64,000 nucleotides of DNA from an uncultured Paracoccaceae bacterium. Its GTDB lineage: Bacteria; Pseudomonadota; Alphaproteobacteria; Rhodobacterales; Rhodobacteraceae. The translations under genes were made by a program, and so were the position numbers. Of this stretch, positions 44,983 through 54,322 are shown one piece after another. The stretch's first letter is position 1, and every line of letters starts with the position of its first letter. The notes under the pieces are model-generated. The model saw only the letters and a program-made list of their open reading frames with translations, did not search any database and was not told where the DNA came from. The stretch covers positions 1,302,001-1,366,000 of the forward strand of contig CANMWG010000001.1 in assembly GCA_947501555.1 (NCBI GenBank), written 5' to 3'.

Positions 44983-45591
44983 TCAGGGCCCGTCAGTTTC
45001 CCCAATGACGATGACTGTTGCGTCCTGTGGCGTTCCATTTCGGATCACCTCGGCTTCCAGATCAGCCGCCGATAGGGCCTCAACCGGATCGCCCAGAAAT
45101 TCGCCCTGCATGGTTCCCTCAAACACGAGGCTCGAACTACCAGCCGACAAAACCCCTGCGTAATCAAGCGTCACATCCGTTCCGACGGTTCCATCATCCA
45201 CGGTGATTGCGCCTGCATAGTCCACCACATTTCCGGCCTCATTGGTCCCAAAAAAATTGTCCAATGTGCCTGAAACCGTAGAGGCCCCAAAATCGACAGT
45301 CACGGAGGAATCCCCAAAAAGCACCAATGCGGCAGCCGGGTCTTCTACCCGCACTGTAGCCGACCCCGCAAAAACAGCAGTTCCGGTATCCGGCAGCGAT
45401 GTTTCTGGCGTTGGTGCCATACCAATGACGCCGAGCATGGGATCACCAAGCACCCGTTGTTTTTGGGCCTCATAGACGTCGATCCGGGCGAGCCTGGGGT
45501 CAATGACAGCACCGCCACCACCATCGGTCCCGCCACCGCCGCCACCGCAACCGGTCAGCACGAATCCCATTATGACCACCCAAACCCGCAT
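44983..45591 (-). CDS. Gly-rich lipoprotein, TbpB-like beta-barrel type
   Basis: A 202-residue lipoprotein with signal sequence MRVWVVIMGFVLTGC (Cys15 lipidated) followed by a flexible GGGGGGTDGGGG tether, the hallmark of surface-exposed lipoproteins. The remainder is beta-rich with Thr/Val/Asp strands (GSATVRVED, STVSGTLDNFFG, FEGTMQGEFLGD) resembling the small barrel of transferrin-binding-protein-B-like or factor-H-binding-like proteins. Transport across the outer membrane would need a Slam-type partner, not seen here. Confidence 0.7.
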   Translation of the reverse strand: MRVWVVIMGFVLTGCGGGGGGTDGGGGAVIDPRLARIDVYEAQKQRVLGDPMLGVIGMAPTPETSLPDTGTAVFAGSATVRVEDPAAALVLFGDSSVTVDFGASTVSGTLDNFFGTNEAGNVVDYAGAITVDDGTVGTDVTLDYAGVLSAGSSSLVFEGTMQGEFLGDPVEALSAADLEAEVIRNGTPQDATVIVIGETDGP

Positions 45592-46095
45592 AGCCCTACC
45601 CAGATTACTTTCCCCAATCGCAGGCTAGCGCGCAAAACCGAAAGATCAGTTAAGCTTGGCCAGGGCGCTTGGCCAGACCGTAGACGACAACTTTTGTCAG
45701 GGTAAATTGCTGCATGCAGTGGGCCCGCTCGCGCAGTGATGCGCGTCTTGTCAGATGCCATGGGTCGCGGGATTGGGCCGCATTGCGGTCATGTAGAACG
45801 ACGCCCCGCGTCGTCGAATACCACGCCTGTTTTCCCGCCGTAATCAGCCTGCGTGGGTATTCAGCATCCTCACTGATCGTTAATGCGGTGGGCACTTCAC
45901 CCACACGCCGGGATCGTTCCCTTTGCAAATCGCGGTGGCTTGGCCAACAGGCCTGCAGCACCTTTTCTTTCCCTCGTCCGGCCCCAACAGCTTAGAAGAG
46001 TTACACATTGGCTGACGTATTTATTCTTGCTCTTGATGAGCGCCCTCAGCAGCCTTGCATTGCCCTTTGCGCGGCAACCGCATAAAGCGTGCCCC
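45592..46095. other. Interval between the lipoprotein gene and prfC
   Basis: 504 bp. It should contain the lipoprotein promoter and the prfC promoter. A minus-strand frame at 45650-45961 is listed separately as a doubtful gene. I see no terminator, RNA gene or strong repeat. Confidence 0.5.
45650..45961 (-). CDS. Doubtful small gene, unknown
   Basis: A frame of up to 103 codons. The distal 80 residues have a balanced, protein-like composition (ISEDAEYPRRLITAGKQAW, QQFTLTKVVVYGLAKR) and GC-rich third positions, whereas the first 20 look random. A GTG within the frame (VPTALTISEDA) may be the real start. No family recognised, no strong ribosome-binding site. Confidence 0.3.
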   Translation of the reverse strand: MLQACWPSHRDLQRERSRRVGEVPTALTISEDAEYPRRLITAGKQAWYSTTRGVVLHDRNAAQSRDPWHLTRRASLRERAHCMQQFTLTKVVVYGLAKRPGQA

Positions 46096-47691
46096 ATGAC
46101 AAATCGCCCAACCTTGCCCGATGAAATCGCCCGCCGCCGTACCTTTGCGATCATTTCGCATCCGGATGCCGGTAAGACGACGTTGACTGAAAAATTCCTG
46201 CTGTATGGTGGCGCTATTCAGATGGCTGGTCAGGTCCGTGCCAAAGGGGAAGCCCGGCGCACACGCTCGGACTTTATGCAGATGGAAAAGGATCGGGGCA
46301 TTTCTGTGTCTGCCTCTGCCATGTCGTTCGATTTTGAAAAGTACCGGTTCAATCTGGTGGATACGCCCGGGCACTCGGATTTTTCCGAAGACACCTATCG
46401 CACCCTAACGGCAGTGGATGCGGCCGTGATGGTCATTGATGGGGCCAAGGGGGTTGAGAGCCAAACCCAGAAACTGTTCGAAGTCTGCCGTTTGCGCGAC
46501 CTTCCTATCTTGACCTTTTGCAACAAAATGGACCGTGAAAGCCGCGATACATTCGACATTATTGACGAAATCCAAGAAAACTTGGCAATTGATGTCACCC
46601 CTGCGTCCTGGCCCATCGGCGTGGGCCGTGAGTTCATGGGCTGCTATGACATCCTGCGTGACAAGCTGGAACTGATGGATCGCGCCGACCGCAACAAGGT
46701 CGCCCAAAGCATCCAGATCAGCGGCTTGGATGATCCGCAATTGGCCGAGCATGTGCCCGCACATTTGCTGGAAAAATTCCTAGAAGAGATCGAGATGGCC
46801 AAGGAGCTGTTGCCGCAGCTTGACCCTGAATCCCTTTTGAATGGGTCCATGACACCGATCTGGTTTGGCTCTGCCATGAACTCTTTCGGGGTCAAGGAAC
46901 TGATGGACGGGCTGGCCACCTATGGCCCTGAGCCGCAGGTGCAAACCGCCCAGCCCCGCAATATTGCGCCCGAGGAAAAGAAGGTCGCAGGTTTCGTGTT
47001 CAAAGTGCAGGCCAATATGGACCCCAAGCACCGCGACCGCGTGGCCTTTGTCCGTCTTGCTTCGGGCCATTTTGAACGTGGCATGAAATTGACCCATGTC
47101 CGTAGCAAAAAGCAGATGGCTGTCACCAACCCGGTCTTGTTTCTAGCTGCTGACCGGGAATTGGCCGAGGAAGCCTGGGCCGGGGATATCATCGGCATTC
47201 CCAACCATGGGCAGCTGCGCATTGGCGATACGCTGACCGAAGGCGAAGCAATCCGGGTGTCAGGCATCCCGTCCTTTGCGCCGGAACTGCTGCAAACCTG
47301 CCGTGCGGGTGACCCGATGAAGGCCAAGCATCTGGAAAAAGCGCTGATGCAATTCGCCGAAGAAGGGGCAGCTAAAGTGTTCAAACCGACCTTTGGCTCT
47401 GGGTTTATCGTGGGTGTTGTGGGGGCGCTGCAATTCGAAGTGCTCGCCAGCCGGATTGAGATGGAATACGGGCTGCCTGTGCGCTTTGAAGCGTCGCAGT
47501 TCACCTCGGCCCGCTGGGTGCATGGGGACAAGGACGCGGTGGACAAGTTCTCGGACGCCAATAAGCAGCATATCGCGACGGATAATGACGGGGACGCGGT
47601 GTTCCTGACCCGCCTGCAATGGGACATCGACCGGGTCGGACGCGATTATCCGGATGTGACATTAAGTGCGACCAAGGAAATGATGGTTTAA
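46096..47691 (+). CDS. prfC: Peptide chain release factor 3
   Basis: A 531-residue GTPase that recycles RF1/RF2 after termination. G-motifs are clear: P-loop SHPDAGKTT (about 16-24), switch/RGIS region KDRGISVSASAMSF, DTPGHSDFSEDT (G3) and CNKMDRESRD (G4). Domain II and III follow with the C-terminal FSDANKQHIATDNDG. Start at ATG 46096 gives MTNRPTLPDEIARRRTFA, matching the E. coli length of 529; the open frame extends further upstream without protein-like sequence. Confidence 0.96.
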   Translation: MTNRPTLPDEIARRRTFAIISHPDAGKTTLTEKFLLYGGAIQMAGQVRAKGEARRTRSDFMQMEKDRGISVSASAMSFDFEKYRFNLVDTPGHSDFSEDTYRTLTAVDAAVMVIDGAKGVESQTQKLFEVCRLRDLPILTFCNKMDRESRDTFDIIDEIQENLAIDVTPASWPIGVGREFMGCYDILRDKLELMDRADRNKVAQSIQISGLDDPQLAEHVPAHLLEKFLEEIEMAKELLPQLDPESLLNGSMTPIWFGSAMNSFGVKELMDGLATYGPEPQVQTAQPRNIAPEEKKVAGFVFKVQANMDPKHRDRVAFVRLASGHFERGMKLTHVRSKKQMAVTNPVLFLAADRELAEEAWAGDIIGIPNHGQLRIGDTLTEGEAIRVSGIPSFAPELLQTCRAGDPMKAKHLEKALMQFAEEGAAKVFKPTFGSGFIVGVVGALQFEVLASRIEMEYGLPVRFEASQFTSARWVHGDKDAVDKFSDANKQHIATDNDGDAVFLTRLQWDIDRVGRDYPDVTLSATKEMMV

Positions 47692-47848
47692 GGCCTGCTG
47701 AGGTTCACGAAACGATCACATCGGCTGACGTGCCGGTTAGGCTGGGGTGCTGTGTCTTGTCTTGAAGCAAGGCATCACCAATTAGGTCATTAATGCCCAT
47801 TCTGCGATGCGGCATAACCTAAACGCACCCCAAAACCGGAGCTTTTCC

Positions 47849-48316
47849 ATGCCCCCGCTGACAACTGTTAGACATCTGGCTATTGCTGGTATCCTCGCCC
47901 AAATTTCCTTTGAACTTTATGCTTGGTTCATTTCGCCCCTGCTGTTTGGCCCGGTCTTGGAACCTTCAAACCTTGTGATGGGGTTAACTGCGAGGTTCAC
48001 GGGTCTTCAGATTTCATATGGCACCGCGTTTGTACTGCATTCCCTGATCGGGGCGTTTGGCTTTGCTGCATTGGTTTATCTGGTGAAAAAGATCACTGGC
48101 AAAGGCTATGCGCTGTCCGGGTTTATTGCTGGCTTCGCGCTTTGGTTCATCGCACAGGGCATTTTGGCGCCGCTGTTGGGGCGCAGCTTTATGATGGGGT
48201 TTGGCGCATATACACAGTCTTCCTTTGTCTCGCATGTTGGGATGACCGTTATTATTGCGTTTGTTTGGCAGTGGTTGGCGAAACGTAGTGGCCGATCTGT
48301 CGCGCAGCCTGTGTAA
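47849..48316 (+). CDS. Four-helix integral membrane protein, unknown
   Basis: A 155-residue protein with four predicted membrane helices (about 10-33, 55-77, 85-105 and 118-140) and a basic C-terminus. No family recognised. The start at 47849 is supported by GGAG eight bases upstream, better than an ATG at 47807. It stands alone between prfC and an Ada-like gene. Confidence 0.65.
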   Translation: MPPLTTVRHLAIAGILAQISFELYAWFISPLLFGPVLEPSNLVMGLTARFTGLQISYGTAFVLHSLIGAFGFAALVYLVKKITGKGYALSGFIAGFALWFIAQGILAPLLGRSFMMGFGAYTQSSFVSHVGMTVIIAFVWQWLAKRSGRSVAQPV

Positions 48317-48427
48317 CGTCGTCTGTTGCAAGGTCGCGATTTCGGCCCGGCCCTGCAGCCTACAGTTTTCCCCGGCCACATTGCGCAACGCGGTGACTGT
48401 TGAAGGATAATTTGATAGGTTTCTTGG

Positions 48428-49045
48428 ATGCCACTGCAAAACCGCGTACTGCCCACTGGTGAGATCGTCGCAATTGCCGCCCGTGGGCAGTTGACCGGAA
48501 ACCGCGGGATCATTCATGGCCCTGACCGTGTCCTTGGACCACGACGTTGGTCACATCACGCATGGATTTGCTGCACCTTAGATTGGCAAGGCCGCACCCG
48601 CGAATTGATGACAGGTCGCAACTGGACCGAGTTGTTCTTTCTGGATGAAGCCGTCGCCTTTGCGGCCGGGCACCGCCCGTGTGGCTATTGCAGGCGGGCG
48701 GCTTATCAATCTTTTGTCGCGGCTTGGGAACGTCAGGCGGGCGCCCGCCCTTCAGCAAAACAAATGGACAAAAACCTGCATGCCGCCCGCATCATTCCGC
48801 GCCAACGCACCCAACAAACCTATCAAGCAGATCTGTCGGACCTGCCCGCCGGAGCAATGATCATGCAGGACGGACATCCACATTTATTGGGCACGGATCA
48901 TATGCAGGCCTATCGCCCAACAGGCTACATGCCCGCGATTGACCGCCCGCGCGCTGGCACAACAGAAGTGCTAACGCCTCGTCCAACGGTTGCTGTGCTG
49001 CAAGCAGGCTATGATCTGGCCGTGCATCCCACTGCCACCTTGTAA
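48428..49045 (+). CDS. Conserved protein with Ada-like cysteine motif
   Basis: A 205-residue protein of unknown function. The segment ELFFLDEAVAFAAGHRPCGYCRR (about 76-98, given here in parts: FFLDEAVAFAAG, HRPCGYCRR) closely follows the zinc-site half of the Ada N-terminal domain (FF...EAA.AAGFRPCKRC). The first Ada cysteine pair is represented at best by ICC near residue 48. A methyl-phosphotriester or DNA-binding link is therefore only a suggestion. No HTH or methyltransferase domain is attached. A further gene of unknown function follows 29 bp downstream. Confidence 0.65.
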   Translation: MPLQNRVLPTGEIVAIAARGQLTGNRGIIHGPDRVLGPRRWSHHAWICCTLDWQGRTRELMTGRNWTELFFLDEAVAFAAGHRPCGYCRRAAYQSFVAAWERQAGARPSAKQMDKNLHAARIIPRQRTQQTYQADLSDLPAGAMIMQDGHPHLLGTDHMQAYRPTGYMPAIDRPRAGTTEVLTPRPTVAVLQAGYDLAVHPTATL

Positions 49046-49074
49046 GCGCCCGCCCGTGTCGCGATAGTGCTGCC

Positions 49075-49821
49075 ATGACGGATAAACACGAAACCTTTCC
49101 CGGCGGCATTGGCGCGCTATTGCCGCAATATCAAAAGCGGCGCGCACTGCTGACCCATGCGCCGGGGCAAGAATTGCCACCTTTGGACGTTGATTTCAAA
49201 ACGCTTGCCGCACAGCCCCTGCCCGCGCAAGAACTGCCCCGCCCCGAGGGATTGAGCCGCGTCGCCAAGAAACGCCATATGCTGTTGGGGGAACTGGCCG
49301 GACATTCCGAATTGGCGCTGCTGCATGGATTGCTGGTGTCGCATCTGCGCAAGCATACCTATCCGGACGAGGCCCCGGCCCTGTTCCTACGGCTTTGGGC
49401 CGAGGAAGAAGAGTGGCTGCTGAAAAACCTGCCTACCCGCTGGCTGATTTCGGCGGTCATCACCTTTGCCGAGCATGGGCAAACCGAGACGGATCGCAAC
49501 CTAGCCGCCCGGATGAACATGTTGTTTTCAGTGATGAAAATATTTGAAGCCGAGCGTTGCTTTTCAGGCCTGCCGCCGCAGGAACCCTTTCGGATCCAGG
49601 ACCGCAACAAATCCCCATTACCCATGGGAATGAAGGATTTTTCAGTCTTGAAAGGTGATCTAGAGGCGCATTTGCTGGCCCCGCTTTGGCGTGATGCGAA
49701 ACACGCGCCTGCCATTGGCAATCTGGTGCGTCGGTTGTTGACCGCAATGAACGAAGACGATGGAACTGTGTTTCGCAGGTTCGCGTTAATGCGCGACACC
49801 GCCGCCCTGACCCGTCCGTGA
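49075..49821 (+). CDS. Conserved hypothetical protein
   Basis: A 248-residue soluble, largely helical protein I do not recognise. It has a Pro/Leu-rich N-terminus (ELPPLDVDFKTLAAQPLPAQE), then amphipathic helices (HSELALLHGLLVSHLRKH, FLRLWAEEEEWLLKNL). No signal peptide, membrane helix or catalytic motif is visible. It follows the Ada-like gene closely on the same strand and may share its transcript. Confidence 0.65.
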   Translation: MTDKHETFPGGIGALLPQYQKRRALLTHAPGQELPPLDVDFKTLAAQPLPAQELPRPEGLSRVAKKRHMLLGELAGHSELALLHGLLVSHLRKHTYPDEAPALFLRLWAEEEEWLLKNLPTRWLISAVITFAEHGQTETDRNLAARMNMLFSVMKIFEAERCFSGLPPQEPFRIQDRNKSPLPMGMKDFSVLKGDLEAHLLAPLWRDAKHAPAIGNLVRRLLTAMNEDDGTVFRRFALMRDTAALTRP

Positions 49822-49984
49822 CATTTCTGACGCGCTGAGACATTGGCGCAAAAGGTGCCGTTCTTGACGCAGTGCGGCATATCCGTTATCGGCAAACACG
49901 GCCATTTTTGGCCGACGATGTCGGACGCTCGGAACAATGCGTCCTTTCACCTTTGCGGACCGATACCGCAGACATAGGACGTAT

Positions 49985-51394
49985 ATGACCAAGTTTACCG
50001 ACCTGAACCTTGATGCCAAGGTTCTCAAAGCTGTAGCCGAAACCGGCTACGACACCCCCACCCCAATTCAGGCAGGCGCCATCGCCCCGGCCCTTGAAGG
50101 TCGCGATGTGCTGGGGATTGCCCAGACAGGCACAGGCAAGACTGCCGCTTTCACATTGCCAATGATCACACTTTTGGGCCGTGGCCGCGCCCGGGCCCGT
50201 ATGCCCCGGTCTTTGGTGCTGGCCCCAACCCGCGAATTGGCGGCACAGGTGGCCGAGAACTTCGATGCCTATGCAAAATATACCAAGCTTTCCAAAGCCT
50301 TGCTGATTGGTGGCACCAGCTTCAAGGATCAGGACAAGATCATCGACAAAGGTGTGGACGTGCTGATCGCGACCCCTGGTCGCCTTCTGGATCATCTTGA
50401 GCGCGGCAAACTGATCCTGACCGATGTGAAAATCATGGTGGTTGATGAGGCGGACCGGATGCTCGACATGGGGTTCATCCCCGATATCGAAGAGATCTTC
50501 AAACGCACGCCCTTCACCCGTCAGACCTTGTTTTTTAGTGCCACCATGGCACCTGAGATTGAGCGGATCACCAATACATTCCTGTCCAATCCCGCCAAAA
50601 TCGAAGTGGCCCGTGCCGCCACAACGAACACCAATATCAAGCAAGGTGTTGTGATGTTCAAAGGGTCCGCCAAGCCCAAAGAGCCGTCCGAAAAGCGCGC
50701 CTTGCTGCGCAGCCTGATTGATGCCGAAGGCACCGAGTGTTCCAACGCGATCATCTTTTGCAACCGCAAGTCAGATGTCGATATCGTTGCCAAGTCCTTG
50801 AATAAATACGGTTATGATGCCGCCCCGATCCATGGTGATCTGGACCAATCACACCGCACGCGCACGCTGGAAGCCTTCCGCGACGACAAGCTGCGCTTTC
50901 TTGTGGCCTCGGATGTGGCCGCGCGTGGCCTTGATATCCCGGCTGTGACCCATGTGTTCAATTTTGACGTGCCCAGCCACGCCGAAGACTATGTGCACCG
51001 GATCGGCCGTACCGGTCGTGCGGGCCGTTCAGGCACGGCGATCATGATCTGCGTGCCGCGCGATGAGAAAAATCTCGACGATGTCGAACGTCTGGTCAAA
51101 GAAACTATTCCCCGTCTTGAGGTGCCAAACGCGGCCCCTGCCGCCACCGACACTGAGGAAAAGCCAAAACGCACCCGCAGTCGCCGCAAACCCGCCGCCA
51201 AGTCAGAGGCGAAGCCGGATGAAACGGCGGCCCCTACCGGCAAAGCCGAAGAAAAGCCTGCAGAGCCCCCCAAACCCCGCGAAGAACGCCCCCGTGGCGG
51301 ACGCGGGCGCGACAATGGGCCGAAGATCATCGGTATGGGTGAAGATACCCCAGCCTTTATCGCCTTGAGTTTTGATGAGCGGGCGAAGATCTAA
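49985..51394 (+). CDS. DEAD-box RNA helicase, RhlE-like
   Basis: A 469-residue RNA helicase. Motifs in order: Q-motif PTPIQ, Walker A AQTGTGKT (about 44-51), PTRELAAQ, VVDEADRMLD, SATM, and HRIGRTGRAGRSG. The C-terminal tail (about 380-469) is rich in Lys, Arg, Pro, Ala and Glu and should be disordered RNA-binding sequence. Likely roles are ribosome assembly or cold adaptation. Start at ATG 49985 with AGGA upstream gives MTKFTDLNLD; a longer form from 49937 is less likely. Confidence 0.93.
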   Translation: MTKFTDLNLDAKVLKAVAETGYDTPTPIQAGAIAPALEGRDVLGIAQTGTGKTAAFTLPMITLLGRGRARARMPRSLVLAPTRELAAQVAENFDAYAKYTKLSKALLIGGTSFKDQDKIIDKGVDVLIATPGRLLDHLERGKLILTDVKIMVVDEADRMLDMGFIPDIEEIFKRTPFTRQTLFFSATMAPEIERITNTFLSNPAKIEVARAATTNTNIKQGVVMFKGSAKPKEPSEKRALLRSLIDAEGTECSNAIIFCNRKSDVDIVAKSLNKYGYDAAPIHGDLDQSHRTRTLEAFRDDKLRFLVASDVAARGLDIPAVTHVFNFDVPSHAEDYVHRIGRTGRAGRSGTAIMICVPRDEKNLDDVERLVKETIPRLEVPNAAPAATDTEEKPKRTRSRRKPAAKSEAKPDETAAPTGKAEEKPAEPPKPREERPRGGRGRDNGPKIIGMGEDTPAFIALSFDERAKI

Positions 51395-52040
51395 GCCCGC
51401 CTTCTGGTGGGCCTGCAACTTAGCAGTGGCCCTGACCTTTTTTGGTCCCCATGCGAGTTGGGCCGATACCTGCAATATCCGTATCAACGCGATGGACATT
51501 ACCGTTGATCCCGAACAGTTCTCTGACGGCAGTGCCACAGCCACCAGGCGTGAACGGGCGCTGTCTTGGCCCACCCGCAGCCTGTCGCGCTTGCGCGGCA
51601 ACACTCCCGGCTGTCCCAGCAACGTGACACTGACATTCCTGGCCCAGCTGGAAGGGTTACCTGACACAACCGGCTATTGTTTGGCAGAAGGTGACGCGCA
51701 ATCAGGCTGGCTGCTGGTCCCTGGGGATCGGAATTTTCGGGGGCGATGCCAGGCAAGCACCTGCGAACGCGTCAACGGCACCGCGACCGACCTAGAAAAC
51801 CTGACGCGTACACTGACCGCTTTTGCCTATGGCGAACGCCCCAGCAGCCCAGAGACGACAAGCGTCGCGCATGCATCCGGCGCCGTGTTGATGTCTGCCA
51901 CCCGGTCGGCATTACAACGCACGTTTGAGACAGGCGCCTCGGCAGCGCTTTCGGCAGCGATGTCGTCTCCTACGGCCATCGCAGCCTCGGCGATAACGGT
52001 GACTGCCGTTGGGGGTGGCGTTTGGCTATGTAGCAATTAG
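51375..52040 (+). CDS. Secreted hypothetical protein
   Basis: A 221-residue protein with a signal peptide (PAFWWACNLAVALTFFGPHASWA) cleaved near residue 30 and several cysteines in the mature part (TCNIRIN, TPGCPSN, GYCLAEG, GRCQASTCERV), suggesting disulfides in the periplasm. The C-terminus has a hydrophobic Ala/Ser/Val-rich stretch ending in WLCSN. Family not recognised. It overlaps the helicase 3' end by 20 bp and is probably translated by coupling. Confidence 0.6.
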   Translation: MSGRRSKPAFWWACNLAVALTFFGPHASWADTCNIRINAMDITVDPEQFSDGSATATRRERALSWPTRSLSRLRGNTPGCPSNVTLTFLAQLEGLPDTTGYCLAEGDAQSGWLLVPGDRNFRGRCQASTCERVNGTATDLENLTRTLTAFAYGERPSSPETTSVAHASGAVLMSATRSALQRTFETGASAALSAAMSSPTAIAASAITVTAVGGGVWLCSN

Positions 52041-52136
52041 TCCTTTTGAGTTCCCTGCTGGTATTCAGCGTTCATTTACGTTTTGGTCACCCATCTGCGA
52101 TATCGATTAAACATATTTTTGCAGAATGGATTCCCG

Positions 52137-52484
52137 ATGGTCATGCCAGTGCCAACATCAAATGAACGTAGGTCCGCCCAACGCTATAGTTGCAGCGCGA
52201 TGGCGCGGGTACGCACCAGTTCGTTCGACTTTTCATGCCGCGTTGTCGATATCTCTGCAACCGGTGCAAAAATCGCAATTGCACCCACGTTGATCGCAAG
52301 TTTTAGGGCCGATCATTGGGACTTGGTTGTAGACGACATCGGTCACATCCCCGCCAAAAAGGTCTGGCAGCGCGGGTCTGAATTTGGCCTCGTGTTTGTG
52401 AGCACACTCAGCAAGCAGACCACCTTAGAAAAAACACTTGATGAGCTGGCCAAGAAGGGCAAGATCAGGCCGCTGGATGGTTGA
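52137..52484 (+). CDS. PilZ-domain protein
   Basis: A 115-residue single-domain PilZ protein, a likely c-di-GMP sensor. The binding motif RRSAQRYSC (RxxxR near residue 10-14) is followed by VVDISATGAKIAI (D/NxSxxG near 38-43), both intact. No other domain is attached, so it should act by binding a partner, for example in motility or exopolysaccharide control. Start at ATG 52137 chosen over a longer frame from 52083. Confidence 0.85.
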   Translation: MVMPVPTSNERRSAQRYSCSAMARVRTSSFDFSCRVVDISATGAKIAIAPTLIASFRADHWDLVVDDIGHIPAKKVWQRGSEFGLVFVSTLSKQTTLEKTLDELAKKGKIRPLDG

Positions 52485-52657
52485 TCCGGACCCGTCGCGC
52501 GACTTAACCCACATCCAAGAAGGCACTGACGTCGTTATTGCGTTCAATCAAAACGTTGCTTGAAATAAAGTGTGGCGCACAATTATTGATACGTCATGCA
52601 TCAGGTCTTTCGTCAAACCATATAGACCACAAAAGCGACTAGATTACTGAGTTGCCG

Positions 52658-54322
52658 TCACCCCAGCCTACTCACGATCACCGTCACTTCCGGCTTTTTC
52701 CCGATCTCGCCTTGGGCTGACTTCCGCGCAATCATCCTAAGCTCTTTTTCCAGCTTCACGTCGTCCTGCAGCGTCTTCGCGTTGGCTCGACCGATGAATT
52801 GGCTCAGGTCCTCCTCAACAACCTCAACCAGCCCCGCGTTGTTCCGGCCCGTCTCGGCCAGACCTGAGACCTCGACCCATGGCTCGCCCAGCGGGTCGCC
52901 CTCTTCATCGATAATCAGTGTCACGATCATATGCCCGTTCAGCGCCATGCGGATCCGGTCGCGCACGATGCCGTCCATCGCCCCGATGTGCACCGACCCA
53001 TCCAGATAGGTCCGCCCGGTGTCGATGTATTCGGCCACGGTGGGTTGGTTGCCGGACAGGTCGATCATCATCCCGTTCACCGCTACAATCCCGGTCAGCC
53101 CGCCTGCGGCCCCCAGTTTCACATGCTCGCGCAGATGCCTGTGTTCGCCGTGCATGGGCACCAGAATTTGCGGCTTCACAATCTCATGCAGGGTTTGCAG
53201 ATCGGGTCGGTTCGCGTGGCCGGATACGTGGTATTTCCCACCTGCATCATCGATCACGTCCACGCCCATTTCGGACAGCTGGTTCATGATCCGGATCACG
53301 CCGCGCTCATTGCCCGGGATCGTTTTTGACGAGAACAGGAACGTATCCCCTTCCTTCAACTTGATCCCAAGATATGAACCCTGTGCCAGTTGGGCAGAGG
53401 CCGCCCGCCGTTCGCCTTGGCTTCCGGTCACCAGCAACATCACGTTTTCACGCGGCATTTGCAGCGCGTCTTCGGGTGAGACCACGGGCGGGAACCCTTC
53501 GAGGATGCCGACTTCGGTCGCAGCTTCCACCATCCGCCGCATAGCGCGGCCTAATAGCACGACAGAGCGGTCCGCGTTTCGCGCAGCAATCGCGAGCGTT
53601 TTCAGCCGTGCGATATTTGAGGCGAATGTTGTCGCCACGACCATGCCTGCTGCGTCCTTCATCATTTCGGTGATCGCGTCGCCTATGGTCGCCTCTGACC
53701 GGCCCGGGTCGCGCGAAAAGACGTTTGTACTGTCGCAGACCAACGCCTTGACCCCGTCCTTTGACACCTCTTCCCAAAGCTCCCGATCCCATGGATCGCC
53801 CACCACGGGCGTTTCATCAATTTTGAAGTCGCCCGAATGGAGCACGCGGCCATCGGGGCTATCGATCACAAGACCCGCGCTTTCGGGGATCGAGTGGCTG
53901 ATCGGTACATAGGATACTTTGAACGGCCCGCAATTGATGACCTCTGGGTAGGGCCCCACAACCTTCAGGATCGATTCCGGCGCCTGATGTTCATCCAGCT
54001 TGCGCCGCGCGATATTGGCCGTGAAGGGCCGCGCGTAGATCGGCGCGCCCAGTTGCTCCCAATAGTGCCCCACAGCGCCGACGTGGTCTTCGTGGGCGTG
54101 GGTGATGAAGATGCCTTCGATCTGCGCCCGCCGTGCGATCAGCCATGAAATGTCGGGCAGGATCAGATCCACACCCGGGGTGCTGTCCATATCCGGGAAG
54201 GTCACGCCAAGATCCACGACAATCAGCCGCTCTTTGCCCGGTGCGCCATAGCCGTAGACATAAGCGTTCATGCCGATCTCGCCGGCGCCCCCTAAGGGCA
54301 GATAGATCAGGCGGTCGGTCAT
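52658..54322 (-). CDS. rnj: Ribonuclease J
   Basis: A 554-residue metallo-beta-lactamase/beta-CASP nuclease acting in RNA maturation and decay. The metal site THAHEDHVGAVGHYW (about 72-86) and the start LIYLPLGGAGEIGMN are typical; later blocks include HSIPESAGLVI and HVSGHANRPDL. Its ATG overlaps the coaX TGA (ATGA), as usual in Rhodobacteraceae where it ends the nuo-birA-coaX-rnj run. Confidence 0.96.
   Translation of the reverse strand: MTDRLIYLPLGGAGEIGMNAYVYGYGAPGKERLIVVDLGVTFPDMDSTPGVDLILPDISWLIARRAQIEGIFITHAHEDHVGAVGHYWEQLGAPIYARPFTANIARRKLDEHQAPESILKVVGPYPEVINCGPFKVSYVPISHSIPESAGLVIDSPDGRVLHSGDFKIDETPVVGDPWDRELWEEVSKDGVKALVCDSTNVFSRDPGRSEATIGDAITEMMKDAAGMVVATTFASNIARLKTLAIAARNADRSVVLLGRAMRRMVEAATEVGILEGFPPVVSPEDALQMPRENVMLLVTGSQGERRAASAQLAQGSYLGIKLKEGDTFLFSSKTIPGNERGVIRIMNQLSEMGVDVIDDAGGKYHVSGHANRPDLQTLHEIVKPQILVPMHGEHRHLREHVKLGAAGGLTGIVAVNGMMIDLSGNQPTVAEYIDTGRTYLDGSVHIGAMDGIVRDRIRMALNGHMIVTLIIDEEGDPLGEPWVEVSGLAETGRNNAGLVEVVEEDLSQFIGRANAKTLQDDVKLEKELRMIARKSAQGEIGKKPEVTVIVSRLG

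Noticed and set aside
45883..46095. Upstream extension of prfC
   Set aside because: The extra 71 residues match no release factor 3 and the ATG at 46096 yields the standard length.
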